NCBI GenBank assembly: GCA_947258655.1
Contig: CAMYJD010000015.1
Location: 1-52,379, forward strand
DNA: 52,379 nucleotides
Direction of reading: 5' to 3'
From: an uncultured Gammaproteobacteria bacterium
GTDB lineage: Bacteria > Pseudomonadota > Gammaproteobacteria > JAADHQ01
In this document: in pieces, positions 18,532-27,151 of the stretch
Numbering within the stretch: position 1 is the first letter of the stretch
Layout: every line of letters begins with the position of its first letter
The notes under the pieces: generated by a model
Databases searched by the model: none
Seen by the model: only the letters and a program-made list of their open reading frames with translations
What the model was told of the DNA's origin: nothing
Position numbers and translations under genes: made by a program

Positions 18532-19641
18532 ATGAAAATAATGGTAACCGGTTTGAGAGGTATTCCCAATGTGCAGGGAGGTGTTGAAACACATGCCGAG
18601 AATCTGTACCCACTATTGGTTGAAATGGGCTGTGATGTTGAGGTTATAGTACGATCAACACATTGCACTAAAGGTCTTGAAACCTGGCGCAGAATCAGAC
18701 TGCGCCAGATATGGACGCTAAAAACAGTCGGCCTGGAGTCGTTTTTGCACACGATGTTTGCCGTACTATATGCCGGTTTGAAACGGCCTGATATTCTACA
18801 TATTCATGCCGTCGGTCCGGCTATAATGACGCCATTGGCGCGCTTGCTGGGTCTACGCGTAGTTGTCACTCATCATGGACCTGATTACGATCGTGAGAAA
18901 TGGGGTAATTTTGCACGATGGGTTCTCTATACCGGAGAAAAACTGGGTATGAAATGGGCCAACAAACGAATCGTTATTTCAAATGTAATTCAGCAAATGA
19001 TTAGGGACAAATATGACCTTGATTCTACGTTGATATTCAATGGCGTGAATTTACCCGAAATCCTGGAAAGCGTCGCCACACTAGATCAATTCAATTTACA
19101 AAAAGGTAAATATATATTACAGGTCAGCCGCCTCGTCCCGGAAAAGCGACAAATAGATCTGATCAAGGCATTTATTGCATCTGAGTTGTCCGGATGGAAA
19201 CTGGTTATTACTGGAAGGCTCGAGCGGAAAGAATCATACACGCAGTCACTACTGTCTGCTGCAGATGGACGTGATGATATTATATTTACTGGTTTCCAAA
19301 GTGGAAGTGCACTGCATGAGCTTTATGCCCACGCCGGTATATTTGTTTTACCTTCCTCTCATGAAGGTCTCCCGATTGCCCTGCTGGAGGCATTGAGTTT
19401 CGGCCTGCGAGTAGTTGCGAGTAACATCCCTGCAAATCTGGAAATAGGTCTGCCCGGGGAGCAGTATTACCCGCTCGGTGACATAAATAGATTAAGCAGT
19501 ACTATCCAGCACTTCTCAGACAAGCCAATAAATGATGATGAGCGCATCAAGATCCGTAACTGGGTAAACGAACGATATAACTGGAAAGAAATCGCCAAAC
19601 AAACTTTATCAGTTTACGATCAGTTATTAACTAAAAACTAG
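18532..19641 (+). CDS. GT4-family glycosyltransferase (DUF1972-type N-terminus)
   Basis: The 369-residue protein begins IMVTGLRGIPNVQGGVETHA, the signature of GT4 enzymes with a DUF1972-type N-terminal domain. It has HIHAVGPAIM and VVTHHGPDYDREKW in the acceptor domain. The donor domain shows LQVSRLVPEKRQIDLIKAF, LVITGRLER and the E-x7-E pair in HEGLPIALLEALSFGLRVV. It ends the plus-strand pair that starts at 17209; the next two genes run the other way. Confidence 0.9.
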   Translation: MKIMVTGLRGIPNVQGGVETHAENLYPLLVEMGCDVEVIVRSTHCTKGLETWRRIRLRQIWTLKTVGLESFLHTMFAVLYAGLKRPDILHIHAVGPAIMTPLARLLGLRVVVTHHGPDYDREKWGNFARWVLYTGEKLGMKWANKRIVISNVIQQMIRDKYDLDSTLIFNGVNLPEILESVATLDQFNLQKGKYILQVSRLVPEKRQIDLIKAFIASELSGWKLVITGRLERKESYTQSLLSAADGRDDIIFTGFQSGSALHELYAHAGIFVLPSSHEGLPIALLEALSFGLRVVASNIPANLEIGLPGEQYYPLGDINRLSSTIQHFSDKPINDDERIKIRNWVNERYNWKEIAKQTLSVYDQLLTKN

Positions 19642-19775
19642 TTACTAATAAGCAATCTGGAACGATTGACTGTGAGTGTCTCTATGTTTTATCAGGTGCT
19701 TGATATTATATAATTATTTTGCATTCAGCATGTGTCAGGAAGATGCAGGCAGGCCAGTATTCGAATTAAGGTCGC

Positions 19776-20960
19776 CTAAGCTGATCTATCGATTAATTCC
19801 CGGTATACCTCGATATATCTCTTTGTAATGTTTTCCCAGCTATATACTGCAGCAGTCTCGCGTGATGCGGCTCCAAATTTTTCCCTTGTTTCCGCATCCG
19901 ATAACAACTTTATGATCATATTGGCCATATCGAGATCATCACCAGGTCTGACCAGGTATCCATTGCCATCATGCCTGACTACATCATTATTACCGGAAAT
20001 ATCAGTAGCCACAATGGGTAATCGAGCTCCCATTCCATCCATAAGCGCCAACGACAGTCCTTCTGCACCGGACGCCATGCTGGAACTGATATACAGATTA
20101 CTTTGTGTATATATAGCAGCCAGCAGGTCCTCACTCTCCTGCATAAATGGTGGAATTATCTGGCCTAACAGTTTGACATTAGCGCTAATACCATGGCTAT
20201 TAATTCGATCCATTAAAACATCTGTATCCCTGCCAGCAATCAACAAGTAGCAGTTTTTAACTTCTGCGCAAACCCGGGCGAATGCATCAACTAGATGCTC
20301 ATAGCCTCTTTTAACATGATAACTTGCAACCGACAGGACAATTAGCGAATCATCAGGTAGATTATATTTCCTTCTTACATCAATAGAATATTTTTTGTCG
20401 AACCTCTCAAGATCAATGCCATTTGGAATTTCTACAATTTTTTCCTGTTTTGCGCCTGCATCCAGCAGAGAATTTTTTACATCTGTACTGATTGCTGTGC
20501 AAGCATCAGCCCTTAAAAGCGATTGTGTGATTTTTCTATCTTTTACCGGGTCCATCCTCAGGCCAAAATTTATTTCCGGGATAATATGTATATCCTCACC
20601 ATGTGGTGTCACAATCAATGGGGTCTTGTTCAACGCATTGAGCTGAGAAACAAAATATCCATTAGGATAAGTGCTATGTGCATGGATTAGGTCTGTTTTC
20701 CAGATTTTTGTGTCAAGCAAGAGGCTGGCTTCTTTTACTTGCTCAACTAGCCGCCCCCTAAGTGTTGGCCAGCGATGCACAGGGTATTCAAATTTATACT
20801 TTCTGCTTTTGAGCCAGCCTGCCGGCCCTACGACACGTGGATTATGGCCCAACCTCTTTAGCCATTTTGCAAGATAATGGACAACAACTTCTCTTCCTCC
20901 AATCGTAGGAAAGAAACTAATCACATAAAGCATGATATTTAGCGGTCTATCATTTTTCAT
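19776..20960 (-). CDS. GT4-family glycosyltransferase
   Basis: This 394-residue GT-B enzyme opens LNIMLYVISFFPTIGGREVV and includes HAHSTYPNGYF, VTPHGEDIHI and EIPNGIDLERF at the linker. In the E-x7-E region it reads GAEGLSLALMDGMGARLPIV, so the second acidic residue is Asp. It is the second of two minus-strand glycosyltransferases, 267 bases downstream of the gene at 21228-22334. Confidence 0.9.
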   Translation of the reverse strand: MKNDRPLNIMLYVISFFPTIGGREVVVHYLAKWLKRLGHNPRVVGPAGWLKSRKYKFEYPVHRWPTLRGRLVEQVKEASLLLDTKIWKTDLIHAHSTYPNGYFVSQLNALNKTPLIVTPHGEDIHIIPEINFGLRMDPVKDRKITQSLLRADACTAISTDVKNSLLDAGAKQEKIVEIPNGIDLERFDKKYSIDVRRKYNLPDDSLIVLSVASYHVKRGYEHLVDAFARVCAEVKNCYLLIAGRDTDVLMDRINSHGISANVKLLGQIIPPFMQESEDLLAAIYTQSNLYISSSMASGAEGLSLALMDGMGARLPIVATDISGNNDVVRHDGNGYLVRPGDDLDMANMIIKLLSDAETREKFGAASRETAAVYSWENITKRYIEVYRELIDRSA

Positions 20961-21086
20961 TCTATATATAAGCCTGATAAATCAATAAAAATAAATAAAA
21001 TAGACCTTGTTGAAATGGATATGTTAAAAGTTTATCAAAGTTGACCAGTATGAATATTATGCAGGATATCAGACGGCATAACTATC

Positions 21087-21112
21087 ATGAAGTCCTCGTT
21101 ATCGGACTTCAT
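21087..21112. terminator. Possible hairpin terminator
   Basis: ATGAAGTCC (21087-21095) pairs perfectly with GGACTTCAT (21104-21112) across an 8-base loop. It is about 116 bases downstream of the minus-strand glycosyltransferase that ends at 21228. No T-run follows on either strand, so its function as a terminator is uncertain. Confidence 0.3.
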
Positions 21113-21227
21113 TGTACTATAGTTGCAGAAATCAATCACACATTGGATATTGAATATGTCTTTACCAGAGATTATACGGGGCTGAATCTGTATATTATTC
21201 TATACAAGGCTATTCTGGGTATCCATA

Positions 21228-22334
21228 TCAGCTCTCAAAAATTTCAACCAGTCTTTTGACTTGTGCATCTGCTGAAAAATTAGCGAATGCATACTCCTGA
21301 GCGGATGCGCCGATCTCATTTCTTAGCTCATGGTTCTTGATCAACTCAATAACATGATCACGCATTTGTTCATAGCTACCCTGCGCAAAATAACCGAGAT
21401 TGCCCTTGTCAAATATACCATCAGGATTAACATCTAGACTTATCACAGGCGTTTTTCTCATCCATGACTGCATATATGTATGTGGGAAACCTTCATCTCG
21501 ACTGGTATTAACGAAAATATGTGAATCAGCCAGTAGTTTGTTTACCTGGTCCTGGCTGCATTCCCCGAGATAGGTCAGATTTTTTGTAGCATCGATCTTT
21601 GGTTTGAGTTCAGCGAAATTTTTCTTCATTGGTCTGCCGCACATAATGAATTCAACATCTTCAAAAGTCTGCAGGTCTCTGGCTAATTCAATGAAAATTT
21701 CCGGTCGTTTCCATTCTTTTAAATTTGCAACCCACGCTATTTTTATAGGTAGCGTCTTGTTGATATCTTCCTTAGGGTTAGGATGAAAATTCGGAATTAT
21801 CGCAGTCGCCTTCCTGTCATAATATTTATTGAGCAGTTCATTCTGTACTTCGCTCTGGGCAACTATTTTATTAGCGTTCTTAATTCCATAATCAAGTATT
21901 TTGTTATCGATGTAATTACAAAATGGTATTCTGGAGAAATTCCATCCTGGCGGTGAAACATCTCGGTCATGTTGTACTCGCCATACCATATTACAATCAT
22001 TATGTTTGCAGTAATATGCTGCAATACCAGTATATGCACCTGCAACTAATTGATAGATGATATGAGGTTTTAGATCACGTAATATTTTCAACAGTTTGCC
22101 AGCATCTACAAATTCCCCAAACCGCCGCTTGCCATCTCCATGTGATATTTTTACCAGTGAATAGCCTTCTGTAGGGTAGCCATCTACGCAACGCCTCGTA
22201 ATATAGAAAATCTCATACTGCTCAGTTTTATTCAGGGTTTCTATTAAAATTTTGGACTCGTAGGGTGAGCCGCCCATTATTTCTGACCAATGATTCAGAA
22301 CTAAAATACACAAGCGCTTTTTTTCTTTTTTCAT
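21228..22334 (-). CDS. GT4-like glycosyltransferase
   Basis: The 368-residue protein starts LCILVLNHWSEIMGGSPYES and has the GT-B donor half: IAWVANLKEWKRPEIFIELA, FIMCGRPMKKN, LTYLGECSQDQV and RDEGFPHTYMQSWMRKTPVI. In the last motif the first acidic residue is kept but the second is Gln, a variation on the usual E-x7-E. It is the upstream member of a minus-strand pair of glycosyltransferases. Upstream DNA (22335-23020) is partly IS30 debris. Confidence 0.87.
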   Translation of the reverse strand: MKKEKKRLCILVLNHWSEIMGGSPYESKILIETLNKTEQYEIFYITRRCVDGYPTEGYSLVKISHGDGKRRFGEFVDAGKLLKILRDLKPHIIYQLVAGAYTGIAAYYCKHNDCNMVWRVQHDRDVSPPGWNFSRIPFCNYIDNKILDYGIKNANKIVAQSEVQNELLNKYYDRKATAIIPNFHPNPKEDINKTLPIKIAWVANLKEWKRPEIFIELARDLQTFEDVEFIMCGRPMKKNFAELKPKIDATKNLTYLGECSQDQVNKLLADSHIFVNTSRDEGFPHTYMQSWMRKTPVISLDVNPDGIFDKGNLGYFAQGSYEQMRDHVIELIKNHELRNEIGASAQEYAFANFSADAQVKRLVEIFES

Positions 22335-22660
22335 AAAGATGAAATTTATTGATGATGTGGTTATGTACAGTTATATATGTCGAATATTAATATATCGCGA
22401 TGTCTAGATATTTTCGTAAACCTATGTATCGTCTAAACTAATAATATAGAATTATCGATATCATGACAAATTGACCTGATAAACTTGATGCAATCCCGAT
22501 ATTATGATGCTAATAGTTCAATGTTATGTTAAATCAGCTAATACATGCAACTCAATATTTGGGCTAAAACAGGCTCTGTTAATGTTATTATAGTAACATT
22601 GAAAATTATGAGGACGTTGACTTTATGCTTGTAAGGAATTCTGTGCCGTGCTCATGGTAA
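22335..22660. other. AT-rich spacer upstream of a minus-strand glycosyltransferase
   Basis: No gene is supported. It should contain the promoter of the gene at 21228-22334. A small palindrome, AATGTTA (22581-22587) with TAACATT (22594-22600), is present; its significance is unclear. Confidence 0.4.
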
Positions 22661-22990
22661 TGCCTGCAACAATTTCTCAATGTTGGTCTTGATATACCTG
22701 TGCCACTAAACATAACCATTAACCTGACACATGTATAGGTACAACTTCCAGCTTAGTCGAATTACATTGTCCATAGCCGCATGTTCCTGTGAATGGCTGT
22801 CTAATCGTTGCATGCTTTATGAATAATAGTGGATTTTCAGGCGTTCGTCTGAATTAAGTCATCTTATTGTCATAAAGCATAATCAAATTGATCGTGTGAT
22901 AGATAAACGAGACCATCGGATACACTAGTAGTCTGAATCTATATTTTTATTTAATTTCATGAACATAAAATATGAAAAATACAATCTTAT
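22660..22990 (+). mobile_element. Decayed IS30-family 3' fragment next to the younger IS30 copy
   Basis: Aligned by eye with codons around the second catalytic Asp to the C-terminus of the transposase at 23119-24087, this stretch keeps the order of matches: CCGCATGTTCCTG near 22782 against the CCTTATGCTTCCTG block, ATGAATAATAGTGGATTTTC near 22817, and CAAATTGATCGTGTGATAGA near 22885 against CAAATCGACCGGGTAATGGA. Frames are broken. The younger copy at 23021 begins just to its right. Confidence 0.55.
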
Positions 22991-23020
22991 TAGTTATTTT
23001 CTATAGGACTTAATTTATTA

Positions 23021-23045
23021 CGTGAATTCAATTTGTAAGTGCAAC
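23021..23045 (+). repeat. IS30 left terminal inverted repeat
   Basis: This 25-bp sequence begins CGTGAATTCAATTTG and ends GTGCAAC. It recurs without a single change at 30961-30985 and, reversed, at 42411-42435 (the outermost CG included), marking two decayed copies. Confidence 0.9.
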
Positions 23046-23118
23046 TCAAGAGCTCGGAAAGAGGGGCAAGCTGCGATAGCATGTGTGCTTTTCGTTCCGG
23101 CAAGAATGAGAGGCACTA

Positions 23119-24087
23119 ATGAGATCCTATACACAGCTTACCCAGGACCAAAGATACCAGATTTATATATTAATGAAAGCCAGCCATACACAATCTGACA
23201 TAGCCGACTTGATCGGGGTTGATAAATCCACGATCAGTCGAGAACTTCGCCGTAATAGTGGCCTGAGAGGCTATCGCCCCCAACAAGCGCACCGGCTTTG
23301 CCTCGAAAGGCGTAGTCATAAGGCTGTACCCCGAATAGAACAGTCCATCTGGGCACTGGTCGAACGCCTGATCCGCGAAGAATGGAGCCCTGAGCAGGTC
23401 AGTGGGTGGCTACAATCTGAATACCAATATTCCATCAGTAACGAATGGATTTACCAATATCTCCTGACAGACAAACAAAATGGCGGCACCCTGTATAAGC
23501 ATCTACGCTGCCAGAAGCGGCGTAAGAAGCGCTATGGCACCTATTCCTACCGGGGCCAGATACCTGATCAGGTTTCCATTGAGCAACGCCCTGCCATCGT
23601 CGATGCCCGTACACGCTACGGTGACTGGGAGCTGGATACCGTTATTGGCAAAAACCATCAGCAAGCTCTCGTTACGTTAGTGGAACGGAAGTCTCGCCTG
23701 ACATTGATCGCTAAGGTGATCCGCAAAACAGCTGAGAACGTATCCGATGCCATTGTCAGCCTGCTGTCAACGCTAAAGCCTTGGGTCCATACACTAACCG
23801 CTGACAACGGAAGAGAGTTTGCCTGGCACACTGACATCGCAAAGAATCTATAAGCCAAATTCTACTTCGCGCACCCTTATGCTTCCTGGGAACGTGGCCT
23901 CAATGAAAATACCAATGGCCTGATACGACAATACTTCCCGAAGAAACATGATTTTACCACCATCACCCAGAAGCAAATCGACCGGGTAATGGATAAATTA
24001 AATAACCGCCCTCGAAAATGCCTTGGATTTAAAACGCCTAATGAGGTATTTTTCGGAATTAAACCAACTGTTGCACTAGCAACTTGA
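23119..24087 (+). pseudogene. IS30-family DDE transposase with internal stop
   Basis: The frame from ATG 23119 runs 244 codons to a TAA at 23851-23853 and then continues in the same frame to TGA at 24085-24087, 322 codons in all. The N-terminus has the IS30 helix-turn-helix (SDIADLIGVDKSTISRELRR). The catalytic core shows the first Asp in GDWELDTVIGK and the second in LTADNGREFA; the third, Glu of ASWERGLNENTNGL, lies after the stop. The truncated product would lack the catalytic Glu, so this copy should be inactive unless the stop is read through. The simplest explanation is one point mutation, for example GAA to TAA. Confidence 0.9.
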
Positions 24088-24094
24088 ATCCGCG
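24070..24094 (-). repeat. IS30 right terminal inverted repeat
   Basis: Read on the minus strand it begins CGCGGATTCAAGTTG and ends GTGCAAC. It matches the left repeat at 20 of 25 positions. The minus strand also encodes the last residues (ADSSC) and the stop of the interrupted sulfotransferase. Confidence 0.9.
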
Positions 24095-24843
24095 TTATAA
24101 TTATTTATACTATATCCGAACTTATTTGCTCGAATCTCATATTCATCAGGCAAGATTCCAAATATGCGTCTCATAATCCTGATTTTATCTTTTTCCCACA
24201 TGTTAAAGTATTTCTCATTCACATTACTGCGAATAACATGGGTAATTTGTTTGGGTTCGAGGTCCAGATATTCATAAATTCTATCAATCTGTTCCTGCGG
24301 CTCCTGAACAAAATCTTCATACTTGAGAATATATACTGAATTCAAATATTCAAGATCTTTAAATAATATTTCATATGCGAGCAAGGAATGATCTACTAAT
24401 GATCTGATCGAGGATAGTTTTTTCCATTTCTTTGTAGCGTAAGCAATTGCAAGCGGATGTCTTAAGATAATAATAAATTTACTACCAGGGAATAATTTCT
24501 GTAAAAATCTTGTCCTCACGATGTTGGGGGGAGATTTCTCAATCAGATAACGACAAGACAGGTCAAGATGTTTACTCCATTGGCTGAAAATCAACTCTGC
24601 ATTTTCTTTTGTTGCCAAAGGATGTGACTCATCCATGTAAGACCTTTTGTCAAATGCAAATTTTCCTGGCCCACCATATGCCTTGGCAGGTTCGTATACA
24701 GTTTGAATATGCTGCCCCTCATCTTCTGCCGCACCAGCGACATCCTTTATGCCGCTGATATCCACATGTTCCCGTAATATCTCATGAAGCAATGAAGTAC
24801 CACTACGATGCAATCCAGCCAGAAATACAAATTTGTCTTCCAT
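24076..24843 (-). CDS. Sulfotransferase, C-terminal codons replaced by an IS30 end
   Basis: The 255-residue protein has the 5'-phosphosulfate loop in FLAGLHRSGTSLLHEIL (residues 7-23), the EKSPPN segment (102-107) and the 3'-phosphate motif IILRHPLAIAYATKKW (125-140), as in Sulfotransfer_3-type enzymes. Its last codons come from the IS30 right inverted repeat. Removing the element and one TTA joins the frame to KLSPIENN and a stop at about 22986-22988. The insertion therefore swapped eight residues for five (ADSSC) beyond the usual C-terminal 'GYS' region, and the enzyme may still work. Confidence 0.85.
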   Translation of the reverse strand: MEDKFVFLAGLHRSGTSLLHEILREHVDISGIKDVAGAAEDEGQHIQTVYEPAKAYGGPGKFAFDKRSYMDESHPLATKENAELIFSQWSKHLDLSCRYLIEKSPPNIVRTRFLQKLFPGSKFIIILRHPLAIAYATKKWKKLSSIRSLVDHSLLAYEILFKDLEYLNSVYILKYEDFVQEPQEQIDRIYEYLDLEPKQITHVIRSNVNEKYFNMWEKDKIRIMRRIFGILPDEYEIRANKFGYSINNYNADSSC

Positions 24844-25094
24844 CCGCTATTCCTATTAACTGATCCCAGGATATTACTTAGCTCAATATGCCCTCAAACC
24901 GGGATCATTTACTGAAAATCTATCACGCGCGTATGTTTAAGCTCATACACACAATTTATCGTGCCAGTGTGAAATTCTGATCAGCGGCCCGTTATTGGCC
25001 ATTGCTCATACAGTAAGTTTTATTATCAAAGAGCACCAAAAAATTATATAAGCTGCTGATTATTAAGTATATAGATATCAAGCTTTGCGTACTC
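24844..25094. other. Spacer upstream of a minus-strand sulfotransferase
   Basis: No gene is supported. It probably carries the promoter of the sulfotransferase at 24076-24843. IS30 debris begins to its right. Confidence 0.4.
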
Positions 25095-25960
25095 CGTACC
25101 GGCGCTAAAGCTCAATGCTGTTGCCAGTATATAAAAACCCGAATATCAAATGTGCTTTAATTCTACCCCAATAAAACACCAAAGAATACCAGATTGAACT
25201 GGACTCTTTGCCTTGTATTTTAAACTGGGATTTATAAATGATTTCACTGAGACCGATTTGCGGTCTTCGACAGCGCTGGAGACATCCATAAGATACTTGA
25301 TCAGATGCCTCCCTGCCAGGGCTGGTATCTATCGTGCCTGGTGCAGAGTTTAATATTCTGTTAGTTCCTGCAGCTGTAATCACAAGCCTTGAGAGACCCT
25401 TCTGTTTCAGGCTTAGCCAAGGCTCTCGAATAATATATTGTAAGTCAATAGATCGACCCTATCCATGCCATCCGTATCTGGAGGTTTGATGATATCGGTA
25501 TCATCAAGCCGGACATCAGATTGCCCTGGTCGTCACAGGTGTGGTCTGTTGTTATATGGTCGTTAAGAGCTTGCCTTATGGCACAATACAGGGAATTATC
25601 CAGGCAGTTGCCAATCACTGACGTCTAATGTCGAGGGCATGAGCCCGATTCACCTTCGGCTTCATGCAGGCAGATTTTATATCCGGGTGCTTATGATGAA
25701 AATCATTCTTCTGTGCCAACTCACCAAGTCTGGTATGCAATCCTTAGCGGGATTGTTTTTTTTGCTGTGCATGGCTTCTGTGTGCATACGAATAAGCTAT
25801 CTATTTGATCCATTAGCTGATTTTAGTATATCTGGATGTGCTTCTGACATGCCTACACGGATCTGTTTGTGCAGTAGTAGCATATTATTTTTAATGTTTG
25901 CCAAGCTCGCTGCCGCTCTGAGTCCGGTTTAATTATGCAACTTTAGGTCTCATGCTGTTG
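25095..25960 (-). mobile_element. Decayed, nearly full-length IS30-family copy
   Basis: Read on the minus strand it aligns by eye with the IS30 copy at 23021-24094. Near 25240-25270 it keeps GACCGATTTGC against the codons around KQIDRV. Near 25560-25650 it keeps AAGAGCTTGCCTTATGG, ATCCAGGCAGTTGCCA and GAGGGCATGAGC against the codons of IVDARTRYGDWELDTVIGKN..ALVTL. All frames are broken. Short open frames at 25105-25383 and 25639-25932 lie within it and are not genes. Confidence 0.65.
25486..25507. repeat. Perfect 9-bp inverted repeat with 4-base loop
   Basis: TTGATGATA and TATCATCAA flank TCGG. It lies within decayed IS30 DNA and is not followed by a T-run, so it is probably fortuitous. Confidence 0.4.
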
Positions 25961-26129
25961 TGCGGTGATATATAAACTACCTCATGTTATCGCTAATGAA
26001 ACTGGCACAGTTTCTGGGATTACTTCTTTTGGCGCTCATTGCATTATTTTTCATCAGCAGGCATCATATATTAATAATTTCCTGAATATACATATCACTG
26101 TACATGACTTAAGTAGAGCAGAATATAAG

Positions 26130-27005
26130 ATGAAAACAACATTTATTGTTGGTACCGGTCGTTGCGGCTCAACACTTTTACACGAAATTCTCGCGAAGCA
26201 TGAAGATGTCAGTTTTTTTTCAAACTTTGAGGATGATCACCAGCGTCTCGGATATATCGGAAAATGGGGTGGAGCCCTGTACAGAAATAACCATCTTGCC
26301 TTAACCAGGGCTGGTAAAAAGCGTTTTGCCCCATCCGAAGCCTATAATCTGATCACAAGAAAGGTTTCTCCCATCTATGTACAGCCATACAGAGATCTGA
26401 CGCGGGAGGATGTCACGCCATGGATGAAATGCAAATTCTATGAGTTCTTTAGTGAAAAATATGCCTTGTACGGTAAGCCAACCTTGATTCATAAATATAC
26501 CGGTTGGTCGCGGCTGGGATTCTTCTCTGAAATCTTTCCAGAAGCAAAATTTGTACATATAGTCAGAGACGGTAGAGCTGTAGCAAACTCATGGCTACAG
26601 ATGACATGGTGGGGTGGATATGAAGGGATAAGCAACTGGCTATGGGGTGAATTATCTGATGAACACAAGGAAGAATGGAGAAACAGCGGTTATACCTTTA
26701 TCACACTCGCTGGCATCAGCTGGAAAATCCTTATGGAGTCTTATGAAGCAGGAAATGCCCTTGTTGATCAAGGAAGATATATGACAATCCGATATGAGGA
26801 TTTTCTCGACTCACCAGAGGAGCAAATGAAAAAAATATTGGAATTTTCAGAGATTGAATGGACTGACTCTTTTGCAAAAAAGTTTGCACAATTCAATATA
26901 CGGAAATCCAGGCTTAAGGCATATGAAAAAGATTTGAATCCGAGTCAGGTAGAGGAGCTGGAAAAGAGTATTGCCGACATGCTGGCTCGATATGATTATC
27001 TTTAA
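26130..27005 (+). CDS. Sulfotransferase (Sulfotransfer_3-type)
   Basis: The ATG at 26130 gives 291 residues beginning MKTTFIVGTGRCGSTLLHEI, where the 5'-phosphosulfate loop GTGRCGST starts at residue 8, the normal position. The open frame extends upstream to 25965, but that part has no family match. The 3'-phosphate motif is HIVRDGRAVANSWLQ. A Trp-rich stretch (MTWWGGYEGISNWLW) follows and may shape the acceptor site. It stands alone on the plus strand, with its 5' spacer full of IS30 debris and a convergent polymerase gene 146 bases downstream. Confidence 0.85.
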   Translation: MKTTFIVGTGRCGSTLLHEILAKHEDVSFFSNFEDDHQRLGYIGKWGGALYRNNHLALTRAGKKRFAPSEAYNLITRKVSPIYVQPYRDLTREDVTPWMKCKFYEFFSEKYALYGKPTLIHKYTGWSRLGFFSEIFPEAKFVHIVRDGRAVANSWLQMTWWGGYEGISNWLWGELSDEHKEEWRNSGYTFITLAGISWKILMESYEAGNALVDQGRYMTIRYEDFLDSPEEQMKKILEFSEIEWTDSFAKKFAQFNIRKSRLKAYEKDLNPSQVEELEKSIADMLARYDYL

Positions 27006-27151
27006 CTCGATCCTTAAGCCGGACTGGTTCGAGTGACGCCCGCGCTCATGATATATTTACTGTACTAATATCCGTATTGCTGATGGGCAGGCAAGCCTTT
27101 TGTATCATATGCTGTATATTTGATAGCAGTCCATCCCTGTGAATTGCTTTA

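Larger units (their letters stand above)
23021..24094 (+). mobile_element. IS30-family insertion sequence, nearly complete, 1074 bp
   Basis: The element is bounded by 25-bp imperfect inverted repeats (20 of 25 positions match) and flanked by a 3-bp direct repeat TTA (23018-23020 and 24095-24097), a duplication length usual for this family. It encodes one transposase, broken by a single in-frame stop. The right end lies inside the 3' end of a minus-strand sulfotransferase gene and supplies its stop codon. It is the best preserved of several IS30-derived sequences in the window. Confidence 0.92.

Noticed and set aside
25486-25507. Terminator-like hairpin
   Set aside because: Perfect stem but no T-run, no adjacent gene end, and it lies in IS30 debris.
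25639-25932. 97-codon plus-strand frame rich in hydrophobic residues
   Set aside because: It overlaps the reversed IS30 relic and has no Shine-Dalgarno or recognisable domain.
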